NCBI GenBank assembly: GCA_900553005.1
Contig: USBU01000046.1
Coordinates: 1 to 7,953, forward strand
Direction of reading: 5' to 3'
Length of the DNA stretch: 7,953 bases
From: an uncultured Eubacteriales bacterium
GTDB lineage: Bacteria; Bacillota; Clostridia; Christensenellales; Pumilibacteraceae
In this document: positions 1 to 5,829 of the stretch, piece by piece
Position numbering within the stretch: position 1 is the first letter of the stretch
Layout: each line of letters opens with the position of its first letter
Notes under the pieces: model-generated
Seen by the model: only the letters and a program-made list of their open reading frames with translations
What the model was told of the DNA's origin: nothing
The model's database searches: none
Program-made: the position numbers and the translations under genes

Positions 1-47
1 GAGATGTAGCTCCGTCTCGTGGGCTCGGAGATGTGTATAAGAGACAG
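1..47 (+). other. Nextera i7/Read-2 library adapter (non-genomic)
   Basis: Bases 14-47 match the Illumina Nextera Read-2 transposase adapter: a 15-base part beginning GTCTCGTGGGC, then the 19-base Tn5 mosaic end AGATGTGTATAAGAGACAG at 29-47. Upstream, GAGAT at 1-5 is the 3' end of the P7 flow-cell primer. GTAGCTCC at 6-13 sits exactly where the 8-base i7 index belongs; read in reverse it is GGAGCTAC, which from memory is Nextera XT index N718. Read as protein, the segment gives the well-known contaminant peptide MCIRDR. It is untrimmed library sequence joined to the genome, and real DNA begins at base 48. Confidence 0.98.
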
Positions 48-591
48 GCTTAAAACCGAATATCCGGATCGCAGGATCTCCGTTGTGGACACCAAGCACA
101 TAAGCATGGCGGCGGGTATAGTCGTTTATTACGCGGCCAAGCTGCATGCTTCCGGCGCGTCTGACGACGAGGTCGTAAAATTTGTAGAGGCTTTCCGCAA
201 CCGTGTCAAATGCTATTTTACCGTATCTAATCTGATATACTTAAAACGCGGCGGCAGGCTTTCCTCTTTCAAGGCGTTCGTAGGCACGCTGTTCGATATA
301 AAGCCGCTCATTTCCAATGTAGACGGCAAGCTGGAGAATATAGATAAATCCAAGGGCAGAAAAAAATCGCTTAAGGATCTTACAGCTTATATCGATAAGG
401 ACGGCGTGGATTTAAACTATCCTATAGTTATCATGAACGCCGACAGCGACGCGGATAACGAGTTTACCGTTTCCATGATTAAAGAAAAGTATCCCGATGC
501 GGAAATCTGGCAACAATTAGTAGGTCCGGTCATAGGCAGTCATTGCGGGCCGGATACGATAGGTCTGATTTTCGTAGCGCCAGAAAAATAA
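48..591 (+). CDS. DegV family protein (fatty-acid binding), 5' truncated
   Basis: This is the C-terminal 180 or so residues of a DegV-family protein, which is normally about 280-290 residues long, so roughly the first 100 are missing. DegV/FakB proteins bind a fatty acid and present it to the kinase FakA for phosphorylation before phospholipid synthesis; no fakA is in view. Family marks are VVDTKHISMAAG near the start of the fragment, the YLKRGGRLSS block, DIKPLISNVDGKLE, and the C-terminal GPVIGSHCGPDTIGLIF block. The usual glycine before the AG of MAAG is alanine here. The first complete genomic codon is 49-51. An apparent ATG at 19 lies in adapter DNA, and the residues it would add (MGSEMCIRDR) are an artefact. 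The stop is TAA at 589-591. The ligand and exact role cannot be told from the fragment. Confidence 0.93.
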
Positions 592-593
592 CC

Positions 594-597
594 GAGG
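594..597 (+). promoter_or_regulatory. Weak ribosome binding site for the apbE-family gene
   Basis: GAGG at 594-597 lies 13 bases before the TTG at 611, somewhat farther than usual. It is the only purine-rich Shine-Dalgarno candidate in the 19-base gap after the DegV gene. Confidence 0.4.
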
Positions 598-610
598 TTT
601 TAAATATTAA

Positions 611-1771
611 TTGACTTTTTGCCGTAAACTTTTCGCCATAGTTATATCCGCGCTTTGCGCAGGGCTTTGCGTTTCCTGCTCCGGCGGAGCATATGTGACC
701 GAGACGCAGACCGTATTTTCTTCCGGTCTGGTGTTTTCGGTTTCTTTAAAAGGCGGAAACGAACGCGCGGCGATAGACGAAATGCTCGATTTTCTTTCCG
801 AGGTGGACAAGTCCGTCAATATAAACCGCAGCGACAGCTTGCTGTCCGGCTTCAATGCGCTCAGCGAAGGGCAGAGGATAGAGGTGGATTATCACGCGTA
901 TAAGCTGGCTGAGTCCGCTCAGGAAATTTATTATGAAACTGACGGTGCGTTTAACGCGGCATTGTCAGGGGTATCGGCCGCCTGGGGCGTGGACATTGCC
1001 GGTATAAACCGTTATGTGTACGGCAACGGCAGCGTGACTCAGCCGCCGTCGCTTCCCGGAAAGGAGCAGCTGTCGGAGCTGATGGGTTTTACCGATATGA
1101 GCGGTTACAGCTGTTATACGTCCGGCGGAAAATATTATTTAGAAAAGCAGCTTACTGAGCTTAAGCTTGACCTCGGAGGCATAGCCAAGGGATATTGCGC
1201 CGATAAGTGCCGCGAAATAGCGTTGAAAAACAATGTTGAATCCGCTCTTATCAAAATCAGCGGAAACGTTATGCTGGTGGGTGACTTTTTTGACGGAAAA
1301 GCCTATCGGCCGTGGGGAGTGGGCGTTATAAATCCGCGCAGCGTCGATATTACGTCCCCGCAGTACGTGTGTGGGTTTTACCGCAGCGGCGACGCGACGG
1401 TAGTCACCAGCGGCGACTACGAGCGATGTTATAATTATTATTACGACGGCGGAGCCAGGGTGAAGATTTGCCATATAATAGACGGAGCCCGACTGATGCC
1501 GGTGGGAGTGGAGTACGACGAGGCCGCAGGGCGATATAAAAACAGCGATTCTTATGTTATTTCCGCTACGGTCATCGGTGAAAATTCCATGCTTGCCGAC
1601 GCTTACGCTACCGCGGTGTGCGTTATGGGAGCGGAAAGGGGCGCGGAATTTCTTAAAGCAAAGGGCTGCGACGGGATAATCTTTACCTCCGACAAAAAAT
1701 ACGTCGCTGTGGGAGACGTCGATTTCACCGATACGGAAACGCTTTATCTTACAGAATATGAAAGCCTATGA
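611..1771 (+). CDS. apbE: FAD:protein FMN transferase, ApbE family, predicted lipoprotein
   Basis: ApbE enzymes transfer FMN from FAD to a threonine or serine of exported redox proteins, using Mg2+, outside the cytoplasmic membrane. Residues 1-23 form a lipoprotein signal: basic R5-K6, a hydrophobic core, and CVSC with lipidated Cys23 (position -3 is Cys, slightly off the usual lipobox). Family blocks are DGAFNAALSG (111-120), LDLGGIAKGY (186-195), PWGVGVINPR (234-243), VTSGDYER (265-272), HIID (288-291) and SMLADAYATA (326-335), where D330 and T334 fit the metal-binding Asp/Thr pair. Its 386 residues are slightly long for the family. The start is TTG: an in-frame TAA (608-610) immediately precedes it, and no ATG or GTG exists before the signal peptide. 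The gene overlaps the next by ATGA. Oddities: the usual DPT/DIT after GAF is NAA, and IDP is IDG. The acceptor protein is not in the window. Confidence 0.93.
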   Translation: MTFCRKLFAIVISALCAGLCVSCSGGAYVTETQTVFSSGLVFSVSLKGGNERAAIDEMLDFLSEVDKSVNINRSDSLLSGFNALSEGQRIEVDYHAYKLAESAQEIYYETDGAFNAALSGVSAAWGVDIAGINRYVYGNGSVTQPPSLPGKEQLSELMGFTDMSGYSCYTSGGKYYLEKQLTELKLDLGGIAKGYCADKCREIALKNNVESALIKISGNVMLVGDFFDGKAYRPWGVGVINPRSVDITSPQYVCGFYRSGDATVVTSGDYERCYNYYYDGGARVKICHIIDGARLMPVGVEYDEAAGRYKNSDSYVISATVIGENSMLADAYATAVCVMGAERGAEFLKAKGCDGIIFTSDKKYVAVGDVDFTDTETLYLTEYESL

Positions 1772-2163
1772 CCGATATCAATAAAGTCAACGCCGTAAAA
1801 TCTTCGCGCCCGATGCGGATTTTCGATATCGTCGTAATTGCGTTGATTTCGCTTTCGGCGGTCGTGCTGTCCCTGACCGGCTTCGGTACGGGCGGCGCGG
1901 GAAACAGAGCGGCGGTGACCTTTGACGGCAGGACCGAATATTACGAGCTTTCGTCTGACAGGACGATAAAACTCGAAACTTTGACGGTAGTGATAGAGGA
2001 CGGCTTTGTTTACGTGCGCGACAGCGAATGCGGCGATAAAATCTGCGAGCGGTCCGGAAAGATAAATAAGGTTAACCAGTCTATCGTGTGCCTGCCGGCC
2101 GGAGTAATCGTTACGGTGGTGGGAGAAAGCGATTTTCAGGTGGATACGGGTCAGGAAAAATGA
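1768..2163 (+). CDS. NusG domain II-containing membrane-anchored protein (EetA-like)
   Basis: A 131-residue protein with a short charged N-terminus, one membrane segment at about residues 19-37, then a small domain of the NusG domain II family predicted to lie outside the membrane. The diagnostic stretch is SECGDKIC (86-93) followed by SIVCLP (105-110). It holds three cysteines, C88, C93 and C108, in the pattern typical of the family (consensus near CPDKIC...IVCLPN). This family is a regular neighbour of ApbE and Gx-transporter genes. In Listeria monocytogenes the corresponding gene, as I recall, is eetA of the extracellular electron transfer locus. The ATG lies inside the ApbE stop (ATGA at 1768-1771) with no strong ribosome binding site, which suggests translational coupling. 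Its biochemical activity is not known to me; the EetA name rests on domain and context only. Confidence 0.85.
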   Translation: MTDINKVNAVKSSRPMRIFDIVVIALISLSAVVLSLTGFGTGGAGNRAAVTFDGRTEYYELSSDRTIKLETLTVVIEDGFVYVRDSECGDKICERSGKINKVNQSIVCLPAGVIVTVVGESDFQVDTGQEK

Positions 2164-2178
2164 CGGAAATAATCAAAA

Positions 2179-2712
2179 ATGAAATCTAAACGTATCGCAT
2201 ATTTGGGACTGTTTACCGCGGCCGCGCTTGTAATGCACGTGATAGAAAGCTCTCTGCCGCCGCTTCTGGCGTTTGCGCCCGGCGCCAAAATGGGGCTTAG
2301 CAACGTCGTCAGCCTGGTGGCCCTGTTCATACTTGGGGCTTCCGACGCTTTTATCGTGCTTATCCTGAGATGCCTTTTAGGGGCCGTATTCGGCGGAAAT
2401 ATTTGGTCGCTTGCATATTCGCTTCCGGCGGGGATTGTTTCGCTGACCGCCGAAACGATTTTAATAAAGTTTGTGTTTCCGCGCGTTTCGCTTGTGTCCG
2501 TCAGCTTTATCGGCGCGCTTTGCCACAATGCGGTGCAGCTTGCCGTCGCTTCCGTCACGGTTGGGGTAAATCTTTTACCCGTTTTACCTCTAATGCTGCT
2601 TGCCAGCGTCGTAGCCGGACTGTTTGTGGGCTTCGCAGCTTATTTCTGCGTTAAGTATATACCCTCTTTCGTTTATATACTGCCGTTAAAGCCGGACGGC
2701 GGTAGAAAATAA
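2179..2712 (+). CDS. Gx transporter family membrane protein (EetB-like)
   Basis: A 177-residue, very hydrophobic protein with about five or six membrane segments (roughly 5-23, 41-53, 55-71, 78-99, 104-127 and 132-158). The family, often annotated as heptaprenyl diphosphate synthase component I, resembles small-molecule transporter S components. Its marks here are GAKMGLSNVVSLVALFILG (35-53), the RCLLGAVFGG segment (64-73) and GALCHNAVQL (112-121). In Listeria the homologous position is held by eetB, beside a polyprenyl synthase and the Ndh2 dehydrogenase; neither is present here. The start is ATG at 2179, 15 bases after the previous stop, with a weak GGAA at 2165-2168. The substrate is unknown. 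Older names suggesting prenyl synthase activity should not be read as evidence of catalysis. Confidence 0.87.
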   Translation: MKSKRIAYLGLFTAAALVMHVIESSLPPLLAFAPGAKMGLSNVVSLVALFILGASDAFIVLILRCLLGAVFGGNIWSLAYSLPAGIVSLTAETILIKFVFPRVSLVSVSFIGALCHNAVQLAVASVTVGVNLLPVLPLMLLASVVAGLFVGFAAYFCVKYIPSFVYILPLKPDGGRK

Positions 2713-2729
2713 AAATATTACGATTTTAC

Positions 2730-2733
2730 GGAG
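2730..2733 (+). promoter_or_regulatory. Ribosome binding site for the aminotransferase gene
   Basis: GGAG at 2730-2733, within ACGGAGATGA, lies 7 bases before the ATG at 2741 and supports that start. The rest of the 28-base gap (2713-2740) is AT-rich, with no clear promoter or terminator. Confidence 0.75.
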
Positions 2734-2740
2734 ATGAAGC

Positions 2741-3934
2741 ATGAGCAATTACAGCACCAGGATGAACGGATTAAACGGTTCGGCAACGCGTGAAATTCTG
2801 AAGCTTACCGCGCAGCCGGAAATGATTTCGTTTGCGGGCGGACTGCCTGCGGCCGAATGTCTGCCTGCAGAGGAAATAAGGCTGATTGCCGCTGACGTTT
2901 TAAGCGGCAGCGGCGCTGTAGGCGCTTTGCAGTACGGCGTAAGCGAGGGCTTTATGTTTTTCCGTGAAGAGCTGCGAGGTTTTTTGGCCGACGTAGGAGT
3001 TAAAACCGACTCGACGGACAATCTTTTCGTAGTTTCTGGCGGACAGCAGGGCATAGATCTTATGTGCAAAGTTTTTCTTGACAAGGGCGACGTCGTGCTG
3101 GTTGAAAATCCGACGTATTTGGCTTTTTTGCAAATTGCAGCTACATACGAGGCAAGAGTTATAGGAGTAAAATCGGACGGCAGCGGACTGGACCTGAACG
3201 ATCTCGAGGATAAAATTAAACGTTATTCTCCCAAGCTTATTTATACCGTGCCGACTTTTTCCAACCCTACCGGCCGGTCGTATTCTCTCGATAACCGCAA
3301 GGGGATAGCCGCGCTTGCTTCCCGTTACGACGTTATGGTGCTTGAAGACGATCCTTACGGCCGGTTAAGATTTTCCGGTCAGCCTTTGCCAGCGCTTAAA
3401 AGCTTTGACACGACGGACAACGTGGTTTACGTGACCAGCTTTTCCAAAATACTTTCTCCCGGTCTGAGAGTGGGAGTAATGGCGGGAGGAAAAGAGGTAA
3501 TAAGAAAATTGGTGATAGCAAAGCAGGGCACCGATCTTCATACGGCCTCGCTTTCGCAGTTAATTGCGTTCGAGTATTTAAAGCGCGGCTGTCTCAAGCC
3601 CAATATAGCGCGCAGTCTGCCGATATACCGACATAGGGCTGAGGCTATGGCGGCTGCTTTGGATAAATACATGCCGGAGGAATTCAGTCGTACCGATCCG
3701 GAAGGCGGGCTTTTTATCTGGGGCGAATTTTCAGTTCACGTGGATACGGGCAAATGCTTTGCCGACGCGGTTAAGCGCAACGTAGCTTACGTCGAGGGAA
3801 GCGTATTTTACGCCGACGGTAATGGCAAAAATACATTAAGGCTTAATTATTCAAATGCTGATGAAGAAAAAATAGAGCGCGGAATACGCGCTTTGGGCGA
3901 TATGTTTAAGGAAAAAGTTACGGAGGTTAAATAA
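2741..3934 (+). CDS. PLP-dependent class I aminotransferase (LysN/MocR-like)
   Basis: A 397-residue fold-type I aminotransferase, full length for the group. FAGGLPAAECLP (31-42) is the N-terminal signature shared by 2-aminoadipate (LysN-type), aromatic and MocR-like aminotransferases. The cofactor site is visible: GGQQG (100-104), NPTG (175-178), D203-D204-P205-Y206 with the pyridine-nitrogen Asp, SFSK with Schiff-base Lys236, R243 for the phosphate, and R367 in TLRLNY for the substrate carboxylate. There is no N-terminal winged-helix domain, so it is an enzyme and not a MocR/GntR regulator. The group has broad substrate range (2-aminoadipate, aromatic, branched-chain), and the substrate cannot be settled from sequence. 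The gene sits 7 bases before tyrS, so a role in tyrosine or other aromatic amino-acid exchange is possible, but that is only inference from position. Confidence 0.93.
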   Translation: MSNYSTRMNGLNGSATREILKLTAQPEMISFAGGLPAAECLPAEEIRLIAADVLSGSGAVGALQYGVSEGFMFFREELRGFLADVGVKTDSTDNLFVVSGGQQGIDLMCKVFLDKGDVVLVENPTYLAFLQIAATYEARVIGVKSDGSGLDLNDLEDKIKRYSPKLIYTVPTFSNPTGRSYSLDNRKGIAALASRYDVMVLEDDPYGRLRFSGQPLPALKSFDTTDNVVYVTSFSKILSPGLRVGVMAGGKEVIRKLVIAKQGTDLHTASLSQLIAFEYLKRGCLKPNIARSLPIYRHRAEAMAAALDKYMPEEFSRTDPEGGLFIWGEFSVHVDTGKCFADAVKRNVAYVEGSVFYADGNGKNTLRLNYSNADEEKIERGIRALGDMFKEKVTEVK

Positions 3935-3941
3935 AACTGAT

Positions 3942-5165
3942 ATGAAAATCGAAAACAAAAATGCATTCGACGTGCTTAAGGAAAGAGGCTTTATCAAGCA
4001 AACTGTTTACGAAGATGATTTATACAAGCTTTTAGGCAAGGAGAGCACGCCGTTTTACGTCGGCTTCGATCCGACGGCGGACAGCCTTCATATCGGTCAT
4101 TATATTCCCATTATGGCCATGGCGCATATGCAGCGCGCCGGGCATAAGCCGATTGCCCTCATAGGCGGCGGTACGGCCATGATAGGCGATCCGTCAAATC
4201 GCACCGACATGCGTAAAATGATGACTAAGGAAACCATTGCCGGAAACTGCGCCGCATTCAAAAAACAAATGTCGCGTTTTCTGCTTTTCGAGGGCGAAAA
4301 CGCCGCGATAATGGTAAATAACGGCGATTGGCTGCTCGATTTGAATTACGTGGATTTCCTGCGCGATATCGGCATCAATTTTTCGGTCAACAAAATGCTT
4401 ACGGCGGAGTGCTTCAAGACAAGGCTGGAGCGCGGACTCAATTTTCTCGAGTTCAATTACATGCTGATGCAGGCATACGATTTTCTGGTGCTGTACCGTA
4501 AATACGGCTGCAAGCTGGAAATAGGCGGAAACGATCAGTGGTCCAATATTCTTGCCGGAGCCGACCTTATAAGACGGCTCGAGGGCGAGGACGCTTTTGC
4601 GATGACGTTTACGCTGTTGGAGACCAGCGACGGCAAAAAGATGGGCAAAACGCAGAAGGGCGCTTTGTGGCTGGACCCGGACAAGACGTCCCCGTATGAT
4701 TTCTATCAGTATTTCCGTAACGTTGAGGATGTCAAGGTTGAGGAATGTCTCAAGCTGTTGACCTTTATGGAGCTTGACGAAATTGCCGAGCTGGTTAAAT
4801 ATAAGGACGAGCGCATAAACGCCGCCAAGGCCAGGCTCGCGTATGAGGTTACAAAGCTCGTTCACGGCGAGGAGGAAGCTGAAAAGGCCAGGAAACAGGC
4901 GGAGGCCGCTTTTTCCAACAATGCGGACGATATGCCGCGCATCGAAATTTCAGCCTGCGCCGATATAACGCTGGTTGACGCCATGGCGCTCGCAAAGGTG
5001 GCGGCGTCCAAAAGCGAGGCCCGCCGTCTTATCGAGGGCGGAGGCGTGCGCGTCGGAGAGGTCAAGGCTTCAGATGTAAATGCAAAGCTGTCGGATTTCG
5101 GCGTAAAGGACGAATTCGTGCTGCATAAGGGGAAAAAGGTGCACGTAAAGGTCGTTTTGAAATGA
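3942..5165 (+). CDS. tyrS: Tyrosyl-tRNA synthetase
   Basis: This cytoplasmic class I enzyme charges tRNA-Tyr with tyrosine at the cost of ATP. At 407 residues it is close to the usual bacterial length. Signatures: GFDPTADSLHIGH (41-53), with the HIGH motif at 50-53; tyrosine-pocket residues Y39, Y173, Q177 and D180, matching the Y-x3-Q-x2-D pattern of the Bacillus enzyme; GGNDQW (195-200); and the second ATP signature KMGKT (233-237), in place of KFGKT or KMSKS. An S4 RNA-binding domain occupies about 343-407 and includes KSEARRLIEGGGVRV. The ATG at 3942 gives the expected N-terminus (FDVLKERGFI). GGAGG at 3922-3926 inside the preceding gene is the only good Shine-Dalgarno and is distant (15 bases), so coupling is likely. 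There is no room for a T-box leader. The 3' end overlaps the next gene by ATGA. Confidence 0.97.
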   Translation: MKIENKNAFDVLKERGFIKQTVYEDDLYKLLGKESTPFYVGFDPTADSLHIGHYIPIMAMAHMQRAGHKPIALIGGGTAMIGDPSNRTDMRKMMTKETIAGNCAAFKKQMSRFLLFEGENAAIMVNNGDWLLDLNYVDFLRDIGINFSVNKMLTAECFKTRLERGLNFLEFNYMLMQAYDFLVLYRKYGCKLEIGGNDQWSNILAGADLIRRLEGEDAFAMTFTLLETSDGKKMGKTQKGALWLDPDKTSPYDFYQYFRNVEDVKVEECLKLLTFMELDEIAELVKYKDERINAAKARLAYEVTKLVHGEEEAEKARKQAEAAFSNNADDMPRIEISACADITLVDAMALAKVAASKSEARRLIEGGGVRVGEVKASDVNAKLSDFGVKDEFVLHKGKKVHVKVVLK

Positions 5166-5827
5166 TCGAATACCGTACTGCCGGCTGCTACGAGGAGGAG
5201 TCTGAAGTACGCCGTTCTCGCTTTATCGGCGTGGTCAGACATGCGGATTGCGAGGAAAGCGTATTTGCCGAGCTTAACGCACTGCGTAAAAAATATTCGG
5301 ACGCCACGCACGTATGCTATGCGGCGATTTTCGACCGCGTCGGCAATGCCGCCCGCTTTTCGGACGACGGAGAGCCGTCAGGAACCGCCGGACAACCGAT
5401 TCTCGAGGCGCTTAAAAACAGCGGTTACAAGGAAACGCTCGTTGCGGTCGTAAGATATTTCGGAGGGATAAAGCTCGGCGCGGGCGGGCTTGTGCGCGCT
5501 TATTCTGCGGCAGCGTCGTCGGCGCTTAAAAACGCTCCCGGATTTATATGCGAGCCCTGCGACTTTTACGTTCTTAAAACGGATTTTTCCAAAGCCAGGC
5601 GTTTTTCCTCGGCGGCTGCACGACTCGGACTAACGGTGACAAAAGCCGAATATTCCGACCGCGTGACGTTTACGGTTTATGCTCCGGCCGGTGTGCCGGT
5701 GGAGTGCGGAATTGCCGAACTTTTGGGAGAAGCTCCCGATTTAGTAAAGGTAAAAACCGATTATATTAAGCGTCCCGAAGCGGGAAATTTAGATTCTAAA
5801 AGCTTAAATTCAGCAAAGGAGAAATAA
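5162..5827 (+). CDS. yigZ: YigZ/IMPACT (UPF0029) family protein
   Basis: A 221-residue member of the YigZ/YvyE branch of the IMPACT family. The N-terminal UPF0029 domain (about 14-123) carries DATHVCYA (47-54), SDDGEPSGTAGQP (67-79) and RYFGGIKLGAGGLVRAY (98-114), all strongly conserved. A smaller ferredoxin-like C-terminal domain (DUF1949 type) spans about 134-190. The tail after residue 205 is polar and probably lineage-specific. The eukaryotic homologue IMPACT modulates GCN2. The bacterial role is not settled, though a link to translation or ribosomes has been suggested for the family, and the overlap with tyrS fits loosely. The ATG at 5162 overlaps the tyrS stop (TGA 5163-5165), with AAAGG at 5147-5151 as a possible ribosome binding site. 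Family assignment is secure; function is not. Confidence 0.94.
   Translation: MIEYRTAGCYEEESEVRRSRFIGVVRHADCEESVFAELNALRKKYSDATHVCYAAIFDRVGNAARFSDDGEPSGTAGQPILEALKNSGYKETLVAVVRYFGGIKLGAGGLVRAYSAAASSALKNAPGFICEPCDFYVLKTDFSKARRFSSAAARLGLTVTKAEYSDRVTFTVYAPAGVPVECGIAELLGEAPDLVKVKTDYIKRPEAGNLDSKSLNSAKEK
5815..5822 (+). promoter_or_regulatory. Ribosome binding site for metY
   Basis: AAAGGAGA lies at 5815-5822 inside the last codons of the yigZ gene, 7 bases before the ATG at 5830. It is a strong site and fixes the metY start. Confidence 0.8.
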
Positions 5828-5829
5828 AT

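Noticed and set aside
1547..1570. A possible flavinylation motif (D-x-x-x-x-S-A-T) inside the ApbE protein, residues 313-320
   Set aside because: It resembles the FMN-acceptor consensus only loosely. It coincides with the ordinary conserved strand that precedes the ApbE metal-binding segment, and it is not in an FMN-binding domain.
2160..2189. A nine-codon ATG frame overlapping the EetA-like stop and the EetB-like start
   Set aside because: It is very short and lacks a good ribosome site. It could at most help translational re-initiation, and nothing in the sequence shows that it is made.
2151..2558. A 135-residue minus-strand open frame opposite the Gx-transporter gene
   Set aside because: It is antisense to a clear membrane-protein gene, with a low-complexity Ser/Thr/Ala-rich translation and no family match recognised.
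4194..4865. A 223-residue open frame on the minus strand opposite tyrS
   Set aside because: It lies entirely antisense to a gene with all TyrRS signatures, shows no recognisable domain, and is explained by the codon composition of tyrS.
5773..5785. A small hairpin, TCCCG-AAG-CGGGA, shortly before metY
   Set aside because: It has a five-pair stem inside yigZ coding sequence and is followed by AATTTAG instead of a T run, so it is not a terminator. It is too small to be a riboswitch and is probably chance.
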